Part shown: in pieces, positions 33,133-44,358 of the stretch
Numbering within the stretch: the first letter of the stretch is position 1
Layout of the letters: every line of letters begins with the position of its first letter
Assembly: GCA_964007475.1 (NCBI GenBank)
Contig: OZ023273.1
Location: 102,918,485-102,982,484, forward strand
DNA from: Hybos culiciformis
Lineage: Eukaryota > Arthropoda > Insecta > Diptera > Hybotidae
Direction: 5' to 3'
DNA length: 64,000 nt
Translations under genes and position numbers: made by a program
The notes under the pieces: generated by a model
Told to the model about the DNA's origin: nothing
Seen by the model: the letters and a program-made list of their open reading frames with translations, nothing else
Database searches by the model: none

Positions 33133-36100
33133 TTAATCATTCCACCAATATTCTCCACATTTTTTATTTTTATCTTTTTTTGGTATGTAAGTACTATATC
33201 TGACGTCTAAAATATTTTCTGGAGAAAATAGTATTTTTTTATTAGTAGCCCGTCTAAAAATATGATAAATTATAGGCATTTTCCCTTCATTTTGTATGAA
33301 CTTATTTTTTTGTAAATATATAAAAGATTCAGGTGGTATCCATCCAGTTGTTAGGCAGAATTTAATGTAATCATCGCTAGGAAATAGACTGTGATAAATA
33401 TAACTATTTTCTTTAATATCGATTGCTCTATTAAAATGTTTTTCTACTAAGCTAATAATAAAATTATCTATTCTATGTACTTTACTTTCTTCATACACTG
33501 TTTTATTAGAATAATAATGTAAATAGTCTGAATCTGGTGTCCTGTATAGTCCCGTACAGTATCTTAAACATTTCCTCTCAAATTTTCTTAATATTTCCAT
33601 TATAGATGGACTTATATTAAACCAAATTACTGCTCCATATGTCAAAATGGGTCGTATTAGTGCTTGGTACGCAATTATTTTAACCCTAACAGCTATATTT
33701 GCATTAAAAAAGATACTTTTTGCTATCATTAACGCTTTTCTAGCTTTTTCAACCATTTTTTCTATGTGAAACTTAAAGTTCAAATTGTCTTTTAAGAATA
33801 TTCCTAGATATTTTACTACTCTAGTATGTATTATGTCTATACCATACATATCCACTAATCTAAAAGTTCTCCATTTACTTCTTATGTCTCTATTTGCTTC
33901 ATCTAGATTAGTTCTAAACAATATTGTCTCGCATTTACTATAATTTATATTTAATTTCCAAATATTAACATAGCTTAAGACTTGTTCAAATGTTTCTTGC
34001 AAATTTCTTTCAGCTATAGATGCTAACTCGTGACTAGTATATATAACTAAATCATCCGCAAATGCTAAACTTGGGGATATTTTTTCATTATTGTTAAGTA
34101 AATCTAAAAGCCCGCTTATAAATATATTAAATAGGACAGGAGCGTTTACTGTCCCTTGCATTAAACCATTTGTAATATTGTACGTTTTATCGCTTGTATT
34201 ATTTCCATTTTTAACTACAAAGGATCTATTATATATCATATCCGCCACTAATTTTATTACCGGATTCGGGAGTTTGTATTCTATTATTTTAAATATAAGA
34301 CCATCTAACCAAACTGAGTTAAATGCGTTTCGTAGATCTATTAAACATGCTCCTACACATTGTTTTCGGTTTATGTTCCAGCAAATGTCAGATGTGAATT
34401 TATTCACTGCATGTACAGCCGAGTGTTTACGTCTGAAACCAAATTGATTATCAGGTATAATTTCTAATTTTTGGGTTTGTTTTGTTATTATTATATTTAT
34501 TACTTTTTCGAACAACTTACTAATATTTGGTAATAGGTTAATAGGTCTTAAATTTTTAGGGTTAGTCGGATCTTTACCCGGTTTTTTAATTGGAACTACC
34601 TTAGCTATTTTCCAATTTTTTGGAAAATAGCTGTTATTTAGCGCATTATTAAATAGTATACAGTAATAGGTAATGAAATTATGTGGTAGATTTTTTATTG
34701 CAATGTTAGGTATGTTGTCAATTCCTGTAGATACTTTATTTTTTAGTGAATCAATTAACAGTTTTAACTTGTCTACGCTTATAAAAATATCTTTATTATT
34801 GTTGTTATTAATTTTATCTGATTTCAAATTAGGTCCGAAATCTAAAATTCTTACGTTTTGTCTTTCTTCTTCTATAAATTTACTAATCTTTGATTTAACT
34901 TTATTCACAAATTCAGAGTTTCCCTCGCAAGTAACTTCGCTATGCATTTCTTCTATTTTTGCCCCTATTATATCAGCAATTTCTCTCTCATCTGTTGTCT
35001 CATATTCTATACTTTCATCTTCTGATCTTAGTACTATTTTTTTTATTGTATGGTCTTCTTTTTTTCTGAATAGTTTATTTAATTCTGGGAACATATTTCT
35101 ACTAGGTTTTATATTTTTTAGCTTACTATTCCAATAATTATTTAACGATATTTTTATATTTTCTTTGATTAATATGGAAACATTTTTTAATAAAGATTTT
35201 AATTCCGCTAATCTCGAGGTATTACTACTGTTAGGATTTCTGTTAATTTTTTTTATATTATTGAGCAGCGCACTTTTTAATTTAACAAGTTTTTTAATTT
35301 TACTATTCCAAAATAATTTTGTTGAGTCTTTTGCTTCTAATTTAGGTACGCTTTTATTTATTGCTATTTTTATTTCTTTAGCCACTAATTCTAATAAATC
35401 GTCAATCTCCTTTTTGTCTAGATTTCTATCACTAGGTACCCTAATATCTACCTTAGATAGTATTTTATTATATTTTTTCCATTTTCCTAATTTAAAGTTA
35501 AAACTATTATTGTCCGAACTTTTTTCTAATATGAAATCAGACTCCTCCCTAGAAATAAATAATTTGACAGCACTGTGGTCACTCTCAAAAGGTATGGTAC
35601 CTAAGTTCCCATTATCTTCAGGTATTTTCAGTCGCACGTCGCATAGAAAAACATCTAGATAAGAATTTGATCTTATATATGACGGTTCAGTGCTATGTAA
35701 AAGTGTACATTTATATTTTAATTCGTTTTTGTCTATCCAGTTTTTTAATAAGTTTCCCCTATTGTTGTTCACGTTATTTGCCCAGTTCTTGTGCTTTGCA
35801 TTGAAGTCACCTCCAATTACATAGTATACATTAGATTTGCCTAATTCTAACGAGTGGAATAAATTTTCTAACTCATCTATAAAGTTTGTTGGTCTATTTT
35901 GTGATGCGTATGCTGATACTAATATAAGTTTGTCGTTATTACCAATATTTATAGATATTATTGTTGATTCCAAACATTTATATTTTTTCGACACGTTATT
36001 AATGTTCTTATAACTAATTGTTTCTCGTATTAATATACCCGTCCCTCCGCCTTGGATGGCATTTAACCTGTCATCTCTTATCAACTTATAATTTTGAAAA

Positions 36101-36273
36101 AATATATTTTTATTTTTGGGAGATAATTTAGTCTCACATAACAAAATTATATCTGGCTCATTCTCTTCCAGAAAATATTTAAGATAAGTCTGCTTATTTT
36201 TAGATATCATGGAATTTATATTTAATAAAAATATTTTAAGCTTATTGTAGTATAAATACTTATTGACTAACAT
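33133..36273 (-). CDS. ORF2: AP-endonuclease and reverse transcriptase
   Basis: I start it at ATG 36273 (residue 28 of the longest frame), because this ATG overlaps the ORF1 stop as ATGTTAGTCAATAA; the frame itself is open from 36354. The product is about 1046 residues, close to the 900-1050 usual for Jockey-like ORF2. N-terminal APE: NINSM, LLCETKL (Glu), GGGTGILIR, IGGDFNAKHKNW (Asp near residue 156), SYLDVFLCD and ESDHSAVKLFI. Then RT: KIAKVVPIKKPGKDP, LRPINLLP, FGFRRKHSAVHA, LIDLRNAFNSVW (motif A), GLMQGTVNAPVLFNIF (motif B, with Met in place of the usual Pro), FADD (residues about 738-741, DNA 34051-34062) and VKYLGIFL. All catalytic residues are present; no RNase H. It would nick target DNA and reverse-transcribe the element RNA. 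No stop or shift was seen, so it may be functional. Confidence 0.9.
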   Translation of the reverse strand: MLVNKYLYYNKLKIFLLNINSMISKNKQTYLKYFLEENEPDIILLCETKLSPKNKNIFFQNYKLIRDDRLNAIQGGGTGILIRETISYKNINNVSKKYKCLESTIISINIGNNDKLILVSAYASQNRPTNFIDELENLFHSLELGKSNVYYVIGGDFNAKHKNWANNVNNNRGNLLKNWIDKNELKYKCTLLHSTEPSYIRSNSYLDVFLCDVRLKIPEDNGNLGTIPFESDHSAVKLFISREESDFILEKSSDNNSFNFKLGKWKKYNKILSKVDIRVPSDRNLDKKEIDDLLELVAKEIKIAINKSVPKLEAKDSTKLFWNSKIKKLVKLKSALLNNIKKINRNPNSSNTSRLAELKSLLKNVSILIKENIKISLNNYWNSKLKNIKPSRNMFPELNKLFRKKEDHTIKKIVLRSEDESIEYETTDEREIADIIGAKIEEMHSEVTCEGNSEFVNKVKSKISKFIEEERQNVRILDFGPNLKSDKINNNNNKDIFISVDKLKLLIDSLKNKVSTGIDNIPNIAIKNLPHNFITYYCILFNNALNNSYFPKNWKIAKVVPIKKPGKDPTNPKNLRPINLLPNISKLFEKVINIIITKQTQKLEIIPDNQFGFRRKHSAVHAVNKFTSDICWNINRKQCVGACLIDLRNAFNSVWLDGLIFKIIEYKLPNPVIKLVADMIYNRSFVVKNGNNTSDKTYNITNGLMQGTVNAPVLFNIFISGLLDLLNNNEKISPSLAFADDLVIYTSHELASIAERNLQETFEQVLSYVNIWKLNINYSKCETILFRTNLDEANRDIRSKWRTFRLVDMYGIDIIHTRVVKYLGIFLKDNLNFKFHIEKMVEKARKALMIAKSIFFNANIAVRVKIIAYQALIRPILTYGAVIWFNISPSIMEILRKFERKCLRYCTGLYRTPDSDYLHYYSNKTVYEESKVHRIDNFIISLVEKHFNRAIDIKENSYIYHSLFPSDDYIKFCLTTGWIPPESFIYLQKNKFIQNEGKMPIIYHIFRRATNKKILFSPENILDVRYSTYIPKKDKNKKCGEYWWND

Positions 36274-37942
36274 TGTTAAATATATAATTGTATAAATAAT
36301 TAATCCTCTCATTTTGTTTATTGAAATTATTTTGTATATCACGTATTTGACCATTTATCATGTTTAGTGCGTTATTGATATTTTCTAATAAGAACTTAGT
36401 ACTATCATTTACTGTATTAGTATCTATTTCTAATTTATCTGCATTTATTTTATTATTATTTTTAGTATTATTAGCTACTACATTAGCAAAACTAAAACTT
36501 TTACTCACATAATTATTAATCATTTTGTTTCTACTTTCTTTTCTTACTATTTCGCTTTGTTTTCTTAGTTCTAAATTTTGTATGTACCTATTATATTCTG
36601 GACATCCTTTGTAATTTGCAGGGTGACCCTTTTGATTACATAATGCACATTCTAGGTTATCTTTTACATCCGATGTACTAATTTCACACTTTCCAATCTC
36701 ATGAGTCTTTGTACATTTTACACATCTGTACTCCAGGTTACAGTTAGTAGCTGTATGTCCTAGTCTTTGGCATCTTTTGCATTGGCTCACTTCCATTTTT
36801 TTTAGCTTTTCCCAATATATGATTTGATGGTTGATTGATTTAATTTGAAATAAAGATGATAGTTTACTTTCAGGTGTACATTGTACCAAGAATATTGGAA
36901 GTATTCTTTTTTCTTTTCTAGAATTATTCGTAGTGAATCTTTCTACTTTAATGACTTGATAATCCTTATTATTTATTTCATTTAATTTATTCATTATTTC
37001 CTCTGGTACATCTTCATTATATAGACCTTTTAATAAAAGTGTATGAGTTTTTTCGGTTTTTGGTGTATATGTGTAAAACTCAGATTCTATTTCTTTTAAT
37101 ATATTTTTGACTTTAAAGTAATCTTCTAGTTTTTGTAGTATAATCATTTGTTTTTTTTCGTTAATTCTTTTTAAACTATATTCTTTTATATTAAGTGTAA
37201 TTTCTATTATATTTCTTAAATCAGATACATCTTGATTATAAACTATAATTGGTGGTAGCTTTATCTTCTTCTGTGTTGTGTTCGTTTTTTGTAAGTTGTT
37301 GCTTGTGGTATTATTTATATTGTCTGTATTGCAAGTAGAAGAATTGTCATTATTTCCATTTCCATCATTTTTGTTCGTTAAAATTTTGGTTTTTTTCGTT
37401 TTCTTACTTAAATTTTTTGATTTTGCGTTTAATAGAATTTCTAAATTCTCATTATTAAAGTTTTTTTCTCTTTCATTAATTATTTCTTCTTCAAAATTAT
37501 ACATTGTTTCTATTTCTATTATATTGTTATTTTTTTCTTTATTATTTTCTTTTGTTTGATATTGCTCTTCATCCAATAATGCAAATTGGTTTGTGTTTAC
37601 TCTCTGAGGTTGCTGTACAAATTCTAAGGTTGAATTATTTTCCATTGTTGAACTACTGTTATCTTGGCTTACATTCACCAGTTTTTCGATTAATTTTTTT
37701 AGTTTTTCAATCTCTACCTTCAAATTTGAATTTTCAGCTTTTAATTGGGTCATATTTTGCTTTTTTTTACATTTTTTAACTTTTCCATCATCTTCTTCAT
37801 CAGATTTTTTTTTATTTATTCTTTTTCCTTCTTGGAATTCGCTTTCTGATTTTGATATATCACCATCAGTAACCTCACTATTTTTTCTTTTTTTACCTTT
37901 ATTAGTGTCATCTAAGTCCATTTGAATGTCGTCCAAGTCCAT
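36260..37942 (-). CDS. ORF1: Gag-like RNA-binding protein with three CCHC knuckles
   Basis: 560 residues. The N-terminus is acidic/basic (MDLDDIQMDLDD, then KKRK and KKCKKKQ clusters that could act as nuclear signals). A leucine-heptad segment follows (about residues 65-92, NLKVEIEKLKKLIEKL), likely a coiled coil for multimerisation, then a low-complexity N/T-rich spacer. The middle domain (about 230-385) leads to three zinc knuckles from residue 388: CKRCQRLGHTATNC, CVKCTKTHEIGKC and CALCNQKGHPANYKGC. The C-terminus has another heptad-like stretch. This layout is that of Jockey-clade ORF1, which coats element RNA and carries it to chromatin. The start is the first ATG after the 5' UTR. The stop lies 14 nt inside ORF2. 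The frame is intact. Confidence 0.9.
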   Translation of the reverse strand: MDLDDIQMDLDDTNKGKKRKNSEVTDGDISKSESEFQEGKRINKKKSDEEDDGKVKKCKKKQNMTQLKAENSNLKVEIEKLKKLIEKLVNVSQDNSSSTMENNSTLEFVQQPQRVNTNQFALLDEEQYQTKENNKEKNNNIIEIETMYNFEEEIINEREKNFNNENLEILLNAKSKNLSKKTKKTKILTNKNDGNGNNDNSSTCNTDNINNTTSNNLQKTNTTQKKIKLPPIIVYNQDVSDLRNIIEITLNIKEYSLKRINEKKQMIILQKLEDYFKVKNILKEIESEFYTYTPKTEKTHTLLLKGLYNEDVPEEIMNKLNEINNKDYQVIKVERFTTNNSRKEKRILPIFLVQCTPESKLSSLFQIKSINHQIIYWEKLKKMEVSQCKRCQRLGHTATNCNLEYRCVKCTKTHEIGKCEISTSDVKDNLECALCNQKGHPANYKGCPEYNRYIQNLELRKQSEIVRKESRNKMINNYVSKSFSFANVVANNTKNNNKINADKLEIDTNTVNDSTKFLLENINNALNMINGQIRDIQNNFNKQNERINYLYNYIFNNVSQ

Positions 37943-38111
37943 TTTGACATTTTATGAATAAATTCACTAAATATCAAAATAGTCCTATACGGTTTTTTTT
38001 TTAAGATTTTATTGTATTATTTTTTTACTTTTTTTTTTTTTTTAATTCTTTAAATTTTTTTTATTAAGACAGCGATCTGCTCTCTCTGAAAGCCGGAATG
38101 AGAATGTTTTG
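37943..38111 (-). promoter_or_regulatory. 5' UTR of the Jockey-like element (internal promoter expected)
   Basis: Read on the minus strand it begins CAAAACATTCTCATTCCGGC, then AGAGAGAGCAGATCGCTGTC, followed by long A-rich tracts up to ORF1. Full-length Jockey-type elements carry an internal Pol II promoter near +1 to +40. The CATTC words would suit an initiator, but this is inference. Confidence 0.4.
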
Positions 38112-38468
38112 GTACAACTGGTAATTGTACAACTGACATGCATCCCAAAATTTGATATTAAAAATAGAACAAATAATTTTACACTGTCCAATAATTTTTT
38201 TTGTACGTAAGCTAAAAAAATATAATTTATTGCACTTAAATAGTTCAAATTTTCTTTTGCCGGCAACAAATTTTGTATGGAGACATAATGGAAGCTTATT
38301 TTCAAAGTTAAAAAAAAAGTGATTTCTTCCAAAAGTTATTAATTATTATTAACATTTAGGTTTATAATAAAATAAACTAAATATTGGTGGATATAAGAAT
38401 TGCTTTTGATGCTTTTTTTATTACTTTTTTATTTTTCAAATACTGCCGAGGCCGACACAATTTTCCCT

Positions 38469-39308
38469 TATACCTTGTTCGCATTATAATTTAAATTCCC
38501 TTTATATTCTGGAAAACAAATTGCCGTTCGCATTACAAAATTTGATGAGAACTGGAATTTGATGATGTAAAAAAAAAAAATTGAGAAAGAGAAAAAGTTT
38601 TTGTTGTTGAAAATTTTGACTTTTTATCTCGCTTTTTATAAATTTTTTTTGATTTTTTTTTTATTTTGACTCGAATTTGACAAGAAAATTGTTGCCAACT
38701 ATAACAAAATTTCAAAAAATTAGTGAAAATAACTATAAATGTAGAATTCTAACCCTGATGAACTAGAATATGAAAGTGGAATATACATATTCCGGAATAT
38801 TTTTTTATATGAAAAATCCAGTTCAAATTCCTGAAATATTCCGGATAACAGCATATTTCACTAATATTCTCCTAATGCGAACACCATATTATATGGTGTT
38901 CGCATTAGGAGAATATTAGTGGAATATGCTGTTATCCGGAATATTTCAGGAATATGAACTGGATTTTTCATATAAAAAAATATTCCGGAATATGTATATT
39001 CCACTTTCATATTCTAGTTTGTCAGGGTTAGAATTCTACATTTATAGTTATTTTCACTCATTTTTTGAAATTTTGTTATAGTTGGCAACAGTTTTCTTGT
39101 CAAATTTGAGTCAAAATGAAAAAAAAAACAAAAAAAATTGATAAAAAGAGAGATAAAAAGTCAAGATTTTCAACAACAAAAACTTTTTCTCTTTCTCAAT
39201 TTTTTTTTTACATCATCAAATTCCAGTTCTCATCAAATTTTGTAATGCGAACGGCAATTTGTTTTCCAGAATACAAAGGGAATTTAAATTATATGCGAAC
39301 AAGGTATT
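38469..39308. mobile_element. Palindromic MITE, two arms of about 420 bp
   Basis: Almost the entire segment is one palindrome centred near 38890 (ACACCATAT-T-ATATGGTGT). The ends are TACCTTGTTCGCAT and its complement. TTA lies outside both ends (38468-38470 and 39307-39309), compatible with the 3-bp TWA duplication of PIF/Harbinger elements. The arms are highly similar with a few indels. Short frames on each strand (around 38533-38715 and 39116-39310) are arm sequence and not genes. It is inserted in the dispersed repeat of 39.3-40.2 kb. A single-arm fragment of the same family lies at 48716-48866. Confidence 0.85.
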
Positions 39309-40210
39309 AGGTTTGATTTTGTCCCATATTCATTTTTACTAGAAAATTTGATGTTTATTTTTTTTGGGATCATCATTGCAAACAAAAACTTGACCCCCTA
39401 GCTTTTTCTCTTTCTTTAAATAAATATATATGAAAAAAGAAAGGGACAAAAAATTCAAAGGCCATTCTTGATTTATAATTTCTTTGAAATAATGGTGCTT
39501 GCTTATGTGTTGGTTTATAAAATTTCAGTGCATAGGAAAATCAGATGTTTTTCTTTTTTATGTATTGATATGTGTATTTTTTATGTAGTTTACCATGACT
39601 GCAAAAATTTTAAATGAAAAATTTTAAAGTTTTTATGTTTGTGAAAATAAAATAAAATAATAAATTGAAATTTTGAATGATTATTAAAAAAAATTAATAT
39701 TAAAATGCCATCTTGATGTATTGTTAAGGATTGTCGGTCGTTTTATATAAAAGGCAGAAATATTGTTCTTCAATCTTAACTTAATACAATATAACTGAAT
39801 TAATTTGTGATAAGAAAAACTGTAGTTCAAAAAAGTAACAATTATTTTTATTAAAGTCAAACCTTGTATGTAGGTGATAATGAAATTTTTTTAATAAATA
39901 AAACTTTTCAAAAGTTATCTTTTTTTTTTTGTTTTTAAACACAAAATTTCAGGAAATGAATGATTCCTCAAAACTTTTAAATAAAACTTTCTGCATAACA
40001 ATTAACTTAAATTATAGAAATTATTTCTTCATTATAAAAAAAAAAATGAATATAAAATAATAAAAATAAAATAAACTATTTTTCCAACCCCTTACATTTT
40101 GACAAAAATACACACTACAAAGCGTATATTTTGCACTGAATCAAAATATTTAGAAAACATAAGCAACCACCAGTATTTACATTATAAGGTATTTGACGCC
40201 GATCTTAAAA
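39309..40210 (-). repeat. Dispersed repeat, copy B, interrupted by a TIR element
   Basis: Blocks at 39311-39330, 39366-39400, 39450-39485 and 40172-40205 match copy A (27.45-27.70 and 30.63 kb) on the opposite strand, in the same order. The gap between the last two blocks is filled by the TIR element at 39492-40171. The palindromic MITE has inserted at its other end. No open coding frame remains. Confidence 0.55.
39492..40171. mobile_element. TIR element of about 680 bp inserted in copy B
   Basis: The ends are TGGTGCTTGCTTATGT and the complement of TGGTGGTTGCTTATGT. Comparison with copy A shows that sequence contiguous there (CAAAGAAATTATAA next to ATGTAAAT) is split here, which is direct evidence of insertion. 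The interior is AT-rich and non-coding. Target duplication unclear. Superfamily not assigned. Confidence 0.65.
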
Positions 40211-43200
40211 TTAAATTTTTATAAAACAAATATTTTTTTTCACTTTGCAGAAAATTAATTTTTTTCCCTATTAAGGTATGTTATATATCATTTTTTAATT
40301 CAAGAACAAGAAATCCTTTCATGAAATTTTTAATAACTAAGTACAGTAGGTATTTATTAAATTTCCTAATCGTTCTGTTTTTCGACTGATTTTTATTTTG
40401 CCGTTCTTCTGGTTCTTCTGTTCATACCACAGCTCTGGGGTTGAGATATGTTGCTGCTTTGTTGATATAGAATTTCAGAAAGAGATATCTCTCTCTAAAT
40501 TCTAGTTTTTATACCGTTTTCATCAATAATTGATGAACGTTTATTTAGCTTTTCAACTTTATATCCTACATAAAAATGTTTGAAACTACTAATTAGCTGT
40601 ACTAATCCTCTTAGGACCATTGGAATTCAACATTAACGTAATCTTGTTCACTTCCTTAGTTATACGACTTTACGCTTTCGAGTTTGGAATTAATATATCT
40701 AGACTAGCTAAAAATTAAAATTATTTTTATATAATTGTGCAATTTTCACATATTTATAATTTTAAATTTTTTTTTTAAATTTTAATTTATTTTCTTTAAA
40801 ATACTTGTATATAGATGCCGATTAGAAGACCCTGAAAATATTGTTTGTGATTCAAGCAGGAGCTGAAGGCGGAATTCGATAAAAATTGGTAAATGGATAG
40901 AGAGTAATTGAATAAATGTTATTAAAAAAACATTTAAATGGAAATGTTGACAACTCTTATATTCCAAAAGTATCATTATATACAAATTTCACAATCAGAA
41001 TCTGTTTGATAATAAAAAATATTGTTGATAAAATTATAGTTCTGTTTATATATTTTATTGCTTTTTCTTTTTTTTTTATGAAAAAGATTAAAAATTTTTT
41101 TCCACTAAAATCTGTTTTATTTATTATAACCCAACATAATATTTTTCTTTTTGTTTTTTATCATTTGCATTTCAAATCCTTATACGCAAAAAACACAAAC
41201 TAATTCAATTATGTTTACTTTTCAGTAGTAAAGAGAACGACCAACAGAATTTACATATTTTTTAACATAATTGCTTGTTTATTTTTATAGTGTTGTCTTA
41301 ATACATGTATCTAGTAGTTAATACTGCAACTGCTTCCGTTGTAAACAAACAGAATATGATATTAATTTAGGATTTAAGAATTTAAGAATTTATTATCAAA
41401 TTTAAAACTATAAATTTAAAGAATTTTATTTTAGTGTATATAAAAAAATTATATCATTTAGGGAAGTTATAAACTTTGTCAATAATAAAACAAAGATAAA
41501 CGGATTAAGGTTCAATTAAAAAAAAAAGTTTTCTTCTTGGTTTATTTTCATTAAGTTTAGAGTTGCATTTTGTATCTTAATCTTTTTGCAGTTATAATTT
41601 CGAACATATACTTCTAAATTTACTCTGAGAGTTTACTAATAATTTTTTGTTATATATTTCGGCCATAATTTTGACTGACAATACAAAATACCCGGATTGG
41701 AATTTCTTATTTCATACAGAACAATCATTATCCAGATTTTATTTTTGATTATTTGTAACACAGGAAAGGTAAACCTGAAAATTGTTTATTATTAGCTATT
41801 ACATATTTTCTTTTCTTTAAATTTTTGATTTTTATAAATTTAATTTTTAAATATACATATAGAAGTCTTCTTTTGAATGACAAAACATGTGGAGTAAAAA
41901 AAAGTTAAAACAACACCAATAGAAGTCATGTGAATACACATAACAATTAAGATAGATAGAAGTTTTTCATCAACAACATTATTATCATCCTTGCTGATTT
42001 TATACATAATTCCCTTTCAACGTATACTATAATAAGTATAGTGTTTGTATTATATATCTCTTAATCCTATTATCAGCTCTAAATCCTATTATCATATTAA
42101 TCAAGGTATAATGAAAGTGGTATTTGATTAAAAATGTTAAATGCACCATTTATTCAATTTATTTATATCAACAACTGAAATCAGTTTTTCATGTTTCATG
42201 AAATAAAAAACGAATTAATTAATATGAAATTAATCCAGAAAGATTTTGTCCTTATCATATCTGGGTGTGGGAAAAAGAATGAGTGTAAACTTAATATAAC
42301 GAATTCGATCTACCAAATTCCAAAATACATCATAAAGTTTCAAATTCTTGAATATCTAATTATTTTTATATTTTTGATAATAAATAAAAAAAACTGCAAT
42401 TATTTGTGAAAATTGTAATGATGATGATAGTCTAAGTATAAGGAAATTACTAAATAAAATAAGTTAATAAAATAAGGAAAACTTTCATGAATTTATAATA
42501 AATTAGTTTTAAAATTAAATTTCCGGGTAAAATTAAGTATTATCGTTGAAGGAAATTAATTCTATGATTAAAAATAATATGTACGACGAAGAATATGGTA
42601 ATTACAAATGTACATTTCATTTATATATGAAAAATATTTATTCGTATGCACATTTTCTTCTTCCTGGAAAATCTCTTTTTATCATAATTTAATAATTTAG
42701 ATCTATTTAACAAATTAAAAGTATTTATCATTTCAAACATAACAGTTAATTTAATTTTATATCCAATTCATAATAATTTTCTCTGAAGTAATTTAATATT
42801 TTCATTAAATTTTTCTTTTTTGAAATTGAAATGTTTAAATGTTGTCCACTCCACATTTAGTATAACATAATAAACAACTCATAATAAACACTATTTGTGT
42901 TGGCATAAAAACGTACTTTTATAGTTTCATGAAGAAATTAAAAAATAAGCGAATGTATTAAACAATTTAAAGAATCGAAAATTATAATATTTTGCCTACA
43001 ATAAGTTTACTAAAAGATATAATAAGATATAATAAGATATAATTTTAAAAAATCTGCTATACATTGAAATATTTAAGGATGAAGTGAATAGTCTCCATAA
43101 AAACAATTTTTTGAATACACAATTCAAAGGCAAAACCATATATTATCTTTCATTGACTGTGATTCAATATATTGTATTAATAGGTTCGACGCCGATGCAC

Positions 43201-44350
43201 CAATATTTAAGTTCATCGATGGTTCGTATGAAAAAAATGAATGTTTTACCAATAACTCAGAAGAATTAAATTGTTTTACTATTTTATAGCGATTTTGTAG
43301 CAATTTTATAGTGTTTAAAATATAACTATGCGATTAATGATAATTTTTTGATTGATATTTGAGTTCTAGTTATATTATATAATGTTAACGTTTTTTTTGC
43401 TAATTTGATATAAATTTTCATAGAATAAACAACAAAGATTCCTTTTAATATAAATATTGAACTTTTTTCTCAAATTGTCTGAAATGGTGAAATCTGAATC
43501 AACAAATTAATGTAAACCTGTGTGTAGTTTGTTTTGGTAAATTTCTGCACATAAAAGGAAGTTGAGATGATCTGCCTTTATTATAAGAAGAATTTAGATG
43601 TTTTTTTTTTTTCCTGAATATTGTAATTAAATTTGCTTACAAAAATATACAAATCTTTTCATTTAAATTAATATTTAAGCCAACAGAAAAAAAATATGGA
43701 CATCATTATTTAAATTGATATGGTCTTCTAGATAATATCCATAAAAATTAACAAGAAATGTAAATATAAAATGTAAATTATATTATCTGTCATTGAAATT
43801 GTTTTATTAACTATACAATTTCAAGATTAATATAAGTTTTGTAGATTTTGTGGTAATTTCAGTTGAATTAATACTTGCTAAAAGAACAAAGTTAAATTTA
43901 ATTGAACAAGTCTATAATAGATATATATGATAATATTAAGAAAATTTTGGAATATTCAGAGATCTAGAATAGATAAGTTTTTTTTATCAAATTTTTTCGA
44001 TACCATAGATTTGAATTTAAACTTTCGCTGTTACGTCTACGACCATGTAATTAAAAAAATGTAAATCAATTAAATTAAAAATAATCGGCTATCAAAATTT
44101 GTGTCTCCAATACCCAACTGGAATAACTGTAGCACTAGAAGCCACTGTTTGTATGTGACGGAATAATTTAATAACCATGGGCGAGTCTTAAATGTAGAGC
44201 AAATGAGAACTGACGTAAGGACTAAAATGTAAAACAAAATAAAAATCATTCAACGCTGATTTATGTAAATCCACAGAATATTAAAGAATTTTTTGGGGTT
44301 TGAATATTTGAAAGTTAATCATTCGACTAATAACAAATTTTATTATGATT
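40211..44350. other. AT-rich DNA, no gene seen
   Basis: Long AT-rich stretch. Includes a small (GATATAATAA)3 repeat at about 43014-43041. Open frames at 40782-40985 (-), 40916-41203 (+), 42191-42409 (+) and 43084-43269 (+) lack any recognisable domain. Nothing else is supported. Confidence 0.5.
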
Positions 44351-44358
44351 AGGTGTTA

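Larger units (their letters stand above)
32737..38111 (-). mobile_element. Jockey-like non-LTR retrotransposon, apparently full length
   Basis: Reads on the minus strand: 5' UTR of about 169 nt beginning near 38111, ORF1 (37942-36260), ORF2 overlapping it by 14 nt, 3' UTR of about 400 nt and a poly(A) tail (T run 32735-32755 on +). GTACAACTGGTAATT occurs at both edges (32722-32736 and 38112-38126), consistent with a 15-bp target duplication, although the target itself is a repeat containing this word. Both ORFs are open along their whole length. Total is about 5.4 kb, usual for Jockey-clade elements. Jockey rather than I-type is inferred from the three-knuckle ORF1 and the absence of RNase H. 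Confidence 0.85.

Noticed and set aside
34091..35662. Several + strand frames of 118-165 codons
   Set aside because: They are antisense to the Jockey-like ORF2, which has all expected motifs. Hydrophobic composition is explained by the complement.
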